A stretch of 7,339 bases of DNA from Bacteroidales bacterium UBA714. GTDB taxonomy: Bacteria > Bacteroidota > Bacteroidia > Bacteroidales > UBA932. The stretch covers positions 1-7,339 of the forward strand of contig DBLW01000053.1 of NCBI GenBank assembly GCA_002298075.1. Reading direction: 5' to 3'. This document shows positions 1-5,900 of this stretch, one piece after another. The translations under genes and the position numbers were made by a program. Below the pieces are notes generated by a model. The model was given only the letters and a program-made list of their open reading frames with translations. It was not told the origin of the DNA and did no database searches. The stretch's first letter is position 1. The number at the start of each line of letters is the position of its first letter.

Positions 1-102
1 ATGGAATGCAGCATAGACACCTCGGTGCGCCTTTCCCATGAGGATGATTTCCTCAAAAGGATAAGGGACACGGAGGGCTGCGACGCGGTATTGCTTGAAT
101 AA
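1..102 (+). CDS. C-terminal end of an unidentified gene (partial, 5' end outside window)
   Basis: Frame 1 is open from the first base to a TAA at 100-102, giving 33 residues that start MECSIDTSVRL and end CDAVLLE. The ATG at base 1 need not be the true start, because the frame is open at the window edge. The fragment reads like a regulatory-type alpha/beta tail: a polar strand, an acidic helix (HEDDFLKRIRDTEG), then a short hydrophobic strand, as in the end of an ACT-like domain. That resemblance is only a fold-level guess and no family can be named. It lies 32 bases upstream of pyrB on the same strand, so the two may be cotranscribed. Confidence 0.6.
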   Translation: MECSIDTSVRLSHEDDFLKRIRDTEGCDAVLLE

Positions 103-134
103 AAACGCCCTTGCGGCAATGCAATGATACAGAT

Positions 135-1040
135 ATGAGAAAAAGCTTGATTTCTATCCAGGATTTCAGCAAAGAAGAAATCCTGCACGTCTTGGAGACA
201 GCCAAGGAGTTCGAAAAGAACAAAGAGCAGAAATTCCTCGAGGGGAAGGTCATCGGAAGCCTTTTCTTCGAGCCCTCGACAAGGACACGCCTGAGCTTCG
301 AAACCGCGGTAAACAGGCTCGGCGCCAAGGTCATCGGATTCTCCGATGCCTCCAACACAAGCCAGAGCAAAGGTGAGACACTGAAGGACACCATCAAGAT
401 GGTATCCAACTATGTTGACATGATAATCATGAGGCATCCGCTCGAAGGAAGCTCCCGCTATGCCTCGGAAGTGGCGTCAGTACCGGTAGTGAATGCTGGA
501 GACGGAGCCAACCAGCATCCGTCCCAGACTCTCCTTGACCTGTATTCCATATTGCAGACCCAGGGAACGCTCGAGAATCTGACAATAAACATGGTCGGTG
601 ACCTCAAATACGGCAGGACTACCCACTCTCTGCTTCAGGCGATGTCACACTTCAATCCGAAATTCATTTTCACTGCGCCTGAGGAGCTGAAAATGCCGAA
701 AGAGTACAAGGATTTCCTTGACGCGAAAGGGATTGAGTACATCGAGACAGCCGACATGGAAGAGCACATTGACGACTGCGACATCCTTTATATGACCCGC
801 GTGCAGCAGGAAAGGTTCACTGACCTGATGGAATACGAACGTGTAAAGGACGTATATCGCCTCAAGGCTTCCATGCTCGCCGGAGCAAAGCCGGACATGA
901 AGATACTTCACCCGCTCCCGCGCGTGAATGAAATAGACCAGGATGTCGATGACACTCCTAACGCATATTACTTCAAGCAGGCGGAAAACGGCCTCTACAT
1001 AAGGATGGCAATCATTTCATATTTATTGGGTTATCGCTAA
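135..1040 (+). CDS. pyrB: Aspartate carbamoyltransferase, catalytic chain
   Basis: This cytosolic enzyme joins carbamoyl phosphate and L-aspartate to give N-carbamoyl-L-aspartate, the committed step of de novo pyrimidine synthesis. The 301 residues are normal for the family. Visible motifs are the carbamoyl-phosphate loop STRTR (48-52), the SKGETLKDT loop with K79 that reaches into the neighbouring active site of the trimer, R100 and HPSQT (128-132), R161 in the YGRTTHS segment, R222 in MTRVQQERF, and HPLPRVNEI (259-267). I chose the ATG at 135 because the protein then begins MRKSLISI, as homologues do; an in-frame TTG at 111 would add eight unconserved residues (MRQCNDTD). No clear Shine-Dalgarno site is present, which is usual in Bacteroidetes. 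pyrI follows after 11 bases, so the holoenzyme is expected to be the allosteric PyrB-PyrI form. Confidence 0.97.
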   Translation: MRKSLISIQDFSKEEILHVLETAKEFEKNKEQKFLEGKVIGSLFFEPSTRTRLSFETAVNRLGAKVIGFSDASNTSQSKGETLKDTIKMVSNYVDMIIMRHPLEGSSRYASEVASVPVVNAGDGANQHPSQTLLDLYSILQTQGTLENLTINMVGDLKYGRTTHSLLQAMSHFNPKFIFTAPEELKMPKEYKDFLDAKGIEYIETADMEEHIDDCDILYMTRVQQERFTDLMEYERVKDVYRLKASMLAGAKPDMKILHPLPRVNEIDQDVDDTPNAYYFKQAENGLYIRMAIISYLLGYR

Positions 1041-1051
1041 AAAAGAACATC

Positions 1052-1504
1052 ATGACAAGAAAAGAACTGGTAGTCAGCGCACTGGAGAACGGCACCGTGC
1101 TTGACCATATCCCGGCAGAGAATGTTTACAAGGCCCTGGACATCCTCAACCTCAAGGGAATATCCAATCAGATAACAATCGGAATCAATCTCAACAGCGG
1201 CTATTTCGGCAAGAAAGGCATCATAAAGATTGCCGGCAAATTCTTCGAGGACGACGAACTGAACAAGCTGGCGCTGATAGCTCCCAAAGCAACGGTCAAT
1301 GTAATCCGTGACTTCAAGGTCGTCGAAAAGAAAAAGCTGGTTATGCCTCATGAAATAACAGGGATAGCAAGATGCAAAAACCCTAAGTGCATAACCAATC
1401 ACCAGCCTGTCAAGACAAGGTTCACCACAATGGAAGAGAATAACGAAATATCACTGATTTGCCACTATTGCGAAAAAATCACAGACGCAAAGAGTATTTT
1501 CTAA
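1052..1504 (+). CDS. pyrI: Aspartate carbamoyltransferase, regulatory chain
   Basis: This non-catalytic chain binds nucleotides (CTP as inhibitor and ATP as activator in the well-studied enterobacterial enzyme) and links catalytic trimers into the allosteric holoenzyme. The 150 residues match the usual 150-155. The N-terminal allosteric domain (about 1-100) carries the NGTVLDHIPAE segment (13-23), which in homologues contributes to the nucleotide site, and the GKKGIIKI core. The C-terminal zinc domain has four cysteines, C108, C113, C137 and C140, in the pattern C-x4-C then C-x2-C, as expected for the structural zinc that contacts PyrB. The gene starts 11 bases after pyrB stops, indicating one transcript and balanced expression of the two chains. 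Nothing is truncated or missing. Confidence 0.96.
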   Translation: MTRKELVVSALENGTVLDHIPAENVYKALDILNLKGISNQITIGINLNSGYFGKKGIIKIAGKFFEDDELNKLALIAPKATVNVIRDFKVVEKKKLVMPHEITGIARCKNPKCITNHQPVKTRFTTMEENNEISLICHYCEKITDAKSIF

Positions 1505-1514
1505 AATAAATCGT

Positions 1515-1522
1515 TACCTTTA
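1515..1522 (+). promoter_or_regulatory. Possible Bacteroidetes -7 promoter element for the serine cluster
   Basis: The gap between pyrI and serC contains TACCTTTA, which matches seven of eight positions of the Bacteroidetes -7 consensus TAnnTTTG. It lies 34 bases before the serC ATG, which would give a short 5' leader. I do not see a -33 TTG at the expected distance upstream (about 1488-1498), so this is a half-match in AT-rich sequence and could be chance. No terminator hairpin separates pyrI from serC, so readthrough from pyrBI is also possible. Confidence 0.35.
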
Positions 1523-1556
1523 TCAGCACTTTTGATTATAAATTAAAATATCAGAA

Positions 1557-2630
1557 ATGAAAAAAGTCCATAATTTCACTGCCGGCCCTTGCATTCTGCC
1601 GCAGCAAGCCATAGACAACGCCATAGAGGCATTGAAAGACTTCAAGAACACCGGCATTCCGGTGATATCCATCTCGCACAGGACAAAAGAATGGGAGTCT
1701 GTAATGGACGAGTGCCGTTCCCTCTGGAAAGAGCTGCTGAATATCCCCGACACGCATGAAGTCGTGTTTTTCGGAGGAGGGGCAAGCATGGGCTTCCTTT
1801 TGGCTGCCATGAACTTCCTCGAGAACAAGGCCGGATACCTGGAGACAGGAGTCTGGGCCAAGAAGGCTCTCAAGGAAGCCAAAGGACTTGGAAACGCATA
1901 CGCCGTAGCCTCATCTTCGGACACGACATACAGCTACATTCCGAAGGGATATGAGATTCCGGCCGACCTTGACTATTTCCATATCACCACCAACAACACC
2001 ATCTACGGTACGGAGATTCATGAAGACATGGACTGTCCGGTGCCTCTTATTGCGGACATGTCATCCGACATAATGAGCCGTCCGGTTGATGTCAGCAAAT
2101 ACGCGCTGATATACGGCGGAGCGCAGAAGAATGTCGGTCCTGCGGGAGTCACTTTCGCCATTGTACGCAAGGACGCCCTCGGCAAGGTAAGCAGATATAT
2201 CCCTACAATACTCGACTTCCGCACTCTGATAGACGGGGCATCCATGTTCAACACGCCTCCGGTATTCCCTATATTTGTGATGAACGAGACCCTCAAATGG
2301 CTCAAGGAGAACGGAGGAGTCGAGGCAATGCACAAAATCAACATGCAGAAAGCCAAGCTGCTTTACGGGGAGATTGACAGGAACTCCATGTTCAGGGGAA
2401 CATCCGCCGTTGAAGACCGCTCTATCATGAACGTATGTTTCGTAATGGCTGAGGGGCGCGAGAACCTTCAGGACGAGTTCATGGCTTTCGCAAAGGAAAG
2501 GGGCATGACAGGAATCAAGGGGCACAGGTCCGTAGGAGGATTCCGCGCATCCATCTATAATGCCTGCCCTTTGGAAAGCGTACAGGCTCTTGTAGATTGC
2601 ATGAGAGAATTTGAAGAACTGAAAAAATAA
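1557..2630 (+). CDS. serC: Phosphoserine aminotransferase
   Basis: This PLP enzyme transfers the amino group of glutamate to 3-phosphohydroxypyruvate, giving O-phosphoserine, the second step of the phosphorylated serine pathway; family members can also act in pyridoxal phosphate synthesis. The 357 residues are normal for the class IV aminotransferase family. The protein opens with HNFTAGPCILP. H41-R42 (ISHRTKEW) and H323-R324 (GHRSVGGFRAS) match the residues that hold the substrate phosphate in the E. coli enzyme. GGGAS (73-77) binds the cofactor phosphate, W100 should stack on the PLP ring, D167 (IADMSSD) should contact the pyridine nitrogen, and K191 in GGAQKNVGPAG should be the Schiff-base lysine. 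serA follows 12 bases later, so the pathway order is reversed in the operon. The start has no Shine-Dalgarno site but sits after AT-rich sequence. Confidence 0.97.
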   Translation: MKKVHNFTAGPCILPQQAIDNAIEALKDFKNTGIPVISISHRTKEWESVMDECRSLWKELLNIPDTHEVVFFGGGASMGFLLAAMNFLENKAGYLETGVWAKKALKEAKGLGNAYAVASSSDTTYSYIPKGYEIPADLDYFHITTNNTIYGTEIHEDMDCPVPLIADMSSDIMSRPVDVSKYALIYGGAQKNVGPAGVTFAIVRKDALGKVSRYIPTILDFRTLIDGASMFNTPPVFPIFVMNETLKWLKENGGVEAMHKINMQKAKLLYGEIDRNSMFRGTSAVEDRSIMNVCFVMAEGRENLQDEFMAFAKERGMTGIKGHRSVGGFRASIYNACPLESVQALVDCMREFEELKK

Positions 2631-2635
2631 AATCT

Positions 2636-2640
2636 GGAAG
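2636..2640 (+). promoter_or_regulatory. Possible Shine-Dalgarno-like GGAAG before serA
   Basis: GGAAG lies in the 12-base serC-serA gap, only two bases before the serA ATG. That is closer than an effective ribosome site normally sits, so translational coupling to serC may matter more. It is noted because clear Shine-Dalgarno sequences are absent before the other genes in the window. Confidence 0.3.
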
Positions 2641-2642
2641 TA

Positions 2643-3563
2643 ATGAAAATACTTGTCGCTACAGAAAAGCCGTTTGCAGCAGCGGCGGTGAACGGAATCA
2701 AGGAAATAGCGGCAGCCTCAGGACATGAGGTCGCCCTTCTCGAAAAATATACGGAAAAGGAGCAGCTGCTTGCCGCTGTCGCAGACGCGGATGCCATGAT
2801 TGTCCGCTCCGACAAAGTGACGGCAGAAGTCATTGCAGCCGCGCCAAAACTCAAGATAGTAGTGCGCGCCGGAGCAGGCTATGACAACCTGGACCTTGCC
2901 GCATGCACGGAAAGGGGCATCGTGGCAATGAACACACCGGGCCAGAACGCGAATGCAGTAGCCGAACTTGCCCTTGCACTCATGATATTCATGTCACGCA
3001 ACCAGTTCAATCCGGGTACAGGCTCGGAAATCAGCGGCAAGCGCCTCGGAATACAGGCTTACGGAAATGTCGGCAGGTTAGTGGCGGAAAAAGCCAAGGC
3101 ATTGGGGCTTTCAGTGACAGCATTTGACCCTTTCGTTCCTGCGGAAAGAATGCAGGAAGACGGCGTAGTGCCGGCGGAATCACTTGAGAAGATGTATTCG
3201 GAGTGCGATTTCATATCGCTCCATATTCCGGCAACCCCGCAGACCATAGCCTCAATCGGCTATGACCTCATATCAAGGATGCCTAAAGGAGGATGCCTGC
3301 TCAACACTGCGCGCAAGGAAGTCATAAATGAGGCCGAGCTTGTGAAAGTCCTTGAAGACAGGCCTGACATCAAATACGTAGCAGATGTGGCACCGGCATG
3401 CCAGCAGGAACTGAGCGAGAAATTCGGAAGGCAAGTGTTCGCCACCCCGAAAAAAATGGGAGCGGAGACCGCGGAAGCCAACATCAATGCAGGAATCGCG
3501 GCGGCAAGGCAGATAGCGGCATATTTCTCCGCTGGCTGCACGAAGTTCCAGCTGAACAAATGA
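2643..3563 (+). CDS. serA: D-3-phosphoglycerate dehydrogenase, short type with catalytic Lys (type IIIK-like)
   Basis: The enzyme should oxidise 3-phosphoglycerate to 3-phosphohydroxypyruvate with NAD+, the first step of serine synthesis. At 306 residues it has only the substrate-binding and Rossmann domains of the D-2-hydroxyacid dehydrogenase family and lacks the C-terminal ACT domain that gives serine feedback in E. coli SerA. Visible features are VVRAGAGYDN (73-82), AYGNVG (139-144) as the dinucleotide loop with Ala in place of the first Gly, D162 at the end of the next strand (an acidic residue here favours NAD over NADP), HIPAT (194-198) and the catalytic R224 in NTARKEVINE. At the usual TPH position the sequence is TPKKMG, so K270 replaces the general-acid His, and the usual DVFxxEP segment is DVAPAC. 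From established work, Entamoeba type III phosphoglycerate dehydrogenase uses such a Lys. Adjacent serC strongly supports the assignment over other family members. Confidence 0.92.
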   Translation: MKILVATEKPFAAAAVNGIKEIAAASGHEVALLEKYTEKEQLLAAVADADAMIVRSDKVTAEVIAAAPKLKIVVRAGAGYDNLDLAACTERGIVAMNTPGQNANAVAELALALMIFMSRNQFNPGTGSEISGKRLGIQAYGNVGRLVAEKAKALGLSVTAFDPFVPAERMQEDGVVPAESLEKMYSECDFISLHIPATPQTIASIGYDLISRMPKGGCLLNTARKEVINEAELVKVLEDRPDIKYVADVAPACQQELSEKFGRQVFATPKKMGAETAEANINAGIAAARQIAAYFSAGCTKFQLNK

Positions 3564-3594
3564 CAGGAAGCATTTTAAACACAAGACACGATAC

Positions 3595-4833
3595 ATGGTA
3601 AGAATAAAACCTTTTGCGGCGGTCCGCCCGCCAAAGCAGCATGTCATGGAAGTGGCTGCAAGACCTTATGACGTGCTCAATTCAGCTGAGGCCAAGACAG
3701 AGGCTTCCGAGAAGTCCCTCCTCCATATCACAAAGCCGGAGATTGATTTCGACCCTATAATTGACGAGCACAGTGACGAGGCCTACTCAAAGGCTGTCGA
3801 GAATTTCAGGAAATGGCAGGATAACGGATGGCTCGTGCAGGACGACAGGCCGTATTACTATGTATATGCCCAGACAATGGACGGAAGAACACAGTACGGC
3901 CTTGTTGTATGCGCACATACGGACGATTATGCGGAAGGCAAAATAAAGAAGCATGAGCTTACACGCAAGGACAAGGAAGACGACAGGATGATTCATGTGC
4001 GCATACAGGATGCCAACATAGAGCCTGTATTCTTCTCATATCCGGACAATGCGGAAATTGATTCAATTGTGGCCAAGTACGTATCCCGTGAGCCGGAGTA
4101 CGATTTTGTTGCCGAGGACGGCTTCGGACATCACTTCTGGGTAATAGACAGCCCGCAGGACATAGACAGGATAACTGAAATATTCGCAGGAATACCGGCA
4201 TTCTATGTGGCAGACGGACATCACCGGACGGCAGCGGCGGCCAGGGTCGGAGCGGAAAAGCGCCAGAACAATCCCGCCCACACAGGAGAAGAAGAATACA
4301 ACTGGTTCATGACAGTGGCTTTCCCGGATAGCCAGTTGAAAATCATTGACTATAACCGCGTTGTGCGTGATCTTAACGGCCTTGCTCCCCGGCAGTTGGT
4401 AGAGGCCCTCGGAGAAGATTTCGAAGTTATGAAAAAGGGAAAGGAAATCTACAAGCCGGCCAAGCTCCATGAGTTCTCGATGTATCTTGACGGAGAATGG
4501 TATTCCCTTACAGCCAAGGAGGGACGCTATGATGACAATGACCCGATAGGAGTGCTCGACGTCACGATACTTTCAGGTCTCGTTCTTGACAAGCTGCTCG
4601 GAATCAAGGATCTGCGCACGGACAAGAGGATAGATTTCGTAGGCGGAATACGCGGACTGGGCGAGCTTTCGCGCCGTGTTGACAGCGGAGAGATGGCGGT
4701 GGCTTTCGCTTTGTATCCGGTATCAATGAAACAGCTAACAGACATCGCTGACTCCGGCAACATCATGCCTCCAAAGACGACATGGTTCGAACCGAAGCTC
4801 CGCAGCGGGCTTGCCATCCACAAGCTTTCATGA
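3595..4833 (+). CDS. DUF1015 family protein, linked to serine biosynthesis
   Basis: The 412 residues match the DUF1015 (COG4198) family by several motifs: KPFAAVRPP (5-13), RPYDV (23-27), HELTRKDKEDDR (120-131), ADGHHRTAAA (206-215) and MPPKTTWFEPKLRSG near the C-terminus (391-405). No signal peptide or membrane segment is visible, so it should be cytosolic. The function is not established to my knowledge. It starts 31 bases after serA on the same strand, in a run of serC, serA and this gene, and no phosphoserine phosphatase gene is nearby, so a job in phosphoserine or serine metabolism is a reasonable inference. The DGHHR motif recalls the DGHxR/GxxRxxA-type nucleotide site of ParB-like proteins, including archaeal free-serine kinase SerK; this is a short-motif resemblance only. 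The many charged, invariant-looking stretches suggest an enzyme rather than a structural protein. Family assignment is confident; role is not. Confidence 0.9.
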   Translation: MVRIKPFAAVRPPKQHVMEVAARPYDVLNSAEAKTEASEKSLLHITKPEIDFDPIIDEHSDEAYSKAVENFRKWQDNGWLVQDDRPYYYVYAQTMDGRTQYGLVVCAHTDDYAEGKIKKHELTRKDKEDDRMIHVRIQDANIEPVFFSYPDNAEIDSIVAKYVSREPEYDFVAEDGFGHHFWVIDSPQDIDRITEIFAGIPAFYVADGHHRTAAAARVGAEKRQNNPAHTGEEEYNWFMTVAFPDSQLKIIDYNRVVRDLNGLAPRQLVEALGEDFEVMKKGKEIYKPAKLHEFSMYLDGEWYSLTAKEGRYDDNDPIGVLDVTILSGLVLDKLLGIKDLRTDKRIDFVGGIRGLGELSRRVDSGEMAVAFALYPVSMKQLTDIADSGNIMPPKTTWFEPKLRSGLAIHKLS

Positions 4834-4960
4834 CCAAGCCGATTCTGAGACTGACGCAATGAGGCTGACTAAAAAGTACGGGTGTGCAGGAAAACGCACA
4901 CCCGTAATCGTGTAACATATGCTATGTCAACAATTTGCGATTCTTGCCTGTCACAAAACA
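4834..4960. other. Convergent intergenic gap, DUF1015 gene to atpG
   Basis: These 127 bases separate the plus-strand serine cluster from the minus-strand ATP synthase genes. Apart from the terminator hairpin I see only a small imperfect dyad, ACATA-TGC-TATGT (4915-4927), of a size expected by chance. No open frame with a recognisable product, no promoter match and no RNA gene is apparent. Confidence 0.7.
4871..4906 (-). terminator. Intrinsic terminator of the ATP synthase operon, in a convergent gap
   Basis: A perfect 11-bp stem pairs TACGGGTGTGC (4877-4887) with GCACACCCGTA (4896-4906) around an 8-base loop. Read on the minus strand, the stem is followed by C then TTTTT (4875-4871), the classic layout for a Rho-independent terminator 55 bases after atpG. 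On the plus strand the hairpin is preceded by the A-run and followed by ATCGTGT without a T-run, so it would work less well for the DUF1015 transcript, which ends 43 bases before the stem. It may nonetheless serve both converging transcripts. Confidence 0.85.
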
Positions 4961-5899
4961 TCAGGCCATAGTACCTCCTACGATATCCAGAAGCTCCGAT
5001 GTAATCTGCTGCTGCCGTCCCTTGTTATACGCCAAGGTCAGCTCATCTATAAGGTCCTTGGCATTGTCAGAGGCAACCTGCATTGCGACTGTCCTGGCCG
5101 CATGCTCCGCTGCATTGGCATCCAGCATGACCGTGTACATCTTGAGCATCAGAACCTTCGGGAGCAGACTTTTCACAAGCGATATCGGGTCCGGTTCGAG
5201 TATATAGTCCGCCGCCTCGGCGTCTTCGTCATACTCATGCAGTGCAAGCGGCAGATAGTTCTCACAGACTGAAGGCTGTGAACCCGTAGAAGCAAAATGG
5301 TTATAAACCATTATTATATGTGACACTTCCCCCGCAGCAAAACTGTCCACCAAATCCGAAGCAAGGTCTGAAGCACCGGCATAAGACGGCTTGTCCGCCA
5401 TCTGGGGATACTCCGCCTTTGGACACATCCCGGCTTTCCTTGCGGCATCGGCAATCTTGCGCCCAACTGCATAGACGTCAATGTCATCGGCATCATAGCC
5501 GCGCTTCTCAAGCTCTCCAACTGTCTTATTGAACAGCTTTGTCACATTGGCATTGAATGCTCCGCACAAAGATGAATTTGAAGAAAACGCGACTATGGCC
5601 ACACGGCGCACTCCTGGCTTTGCCGGCAGTGCATCATGCGAAACATCCTGCAGCACAATGGGATGATGGTCACCATGAGCACCGAATCCCAGCTCATCGT
5701 GCAAGGCCTTGCGCATATCGTCATCCTGCAGCATGCCCGCAAGAATCCTGTGCAGCTTAAGTTCATACTGCAGTTTTCCTCCTATAGCAGTCTGGGCGCG
5801 ATGCAACTTGGCAGAAGACACCATCTTCATGGCAGAAGTCATCTTCAGCGTGTTCTTCACGGAAGCAATCCTGGTCTTTATCTCTTTCAGCGAAGCCAT
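4961..5899 (-). CDS. atpG: F1Fo ATP synthase gamma subunit
   Basis: Gamma is the central rotating shaft of F1, transmitting proton-driven rotation of the c-ring to the alpha3-beta3 head at the cytoplasmic face of the inner membrane. The N-terminal helix MASLKEIKTRIASVKNT and the MTSAMKMVSSAKL segment, and the C-terminal helix with DNAKDLIDELTLAYNKGRQ ending DIVGGTMA, are the family's two coiled-coil ends. I place the start at ATG 5899-5897, giving 312 residues, because it yields the conserved MASLKEIK; an in-frame ATG at 5920 would add MLLECCS and lie inside atpA. With the chosen start only one base separates it from the atpA stop, so translation is likely coupled. The protein is about 25 residues longer than the 287 of E. 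coli, with extra His- and Asp-rich sequence at about 58-95. It carries SSNSSLCGAFN where E. coli has a DRGLCG form, a variant I associate with Bacteroidetes. Confidence 0.95.
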   Translation of the reverse strand: MASLKEIKTRIASVKNTLKMTSAMKMVSSAKLHRAQTAIGGKLQYELKLHRILAGMLQDDDMRKALHDELGFGAHGDHHPIVLQDVSHDALPAKPGVRRVAIVAFSSNSSLCGAFNANVTKLFNKTVGELEKRGYDADDIDVYAVGRKIADAARKAGMCPKAEYPQMADKPSYAGASDLASDLVDSFAAGEVSHIIMVYNHFASTGSQPSVCENYLPLALHEYDEDAEAADYILEPDPISLVKSLLPKVLMLKMYTVMLDANAAEHAARTVAMQVASDNAKDLIDELTLAYNKGRQQQITSELLDIVGGTMA

Positions 5900-5900
5900 A

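Noticed and set aside
111..134. TTG at 111 as the pyrB start
   Set aside because: It adds eight residues that do not resemble PyrB N-termini, while ATG at 135 gives the expected MRKSLISI.
53..409. Minus-strand open frame of 118 codons across the pyrB start
   Set aside because: It is antisense to pyrB and runs into the upstream gene; no motif or initiation signal supports it.
2061..2525. Minus-strand open frame of 154 codons opposite serC
   Set aside because: It lies wholly within a well-supported gene on the other strand and has no protein-family features.
4915..4927. Small dyad ACATA-TGC-TATGT near the end of atpG
   Set aside because: Five AT-rich pairs with a three-base loop are expected by chance and there is no T-run; the stronger hairpin next to it explains termination.
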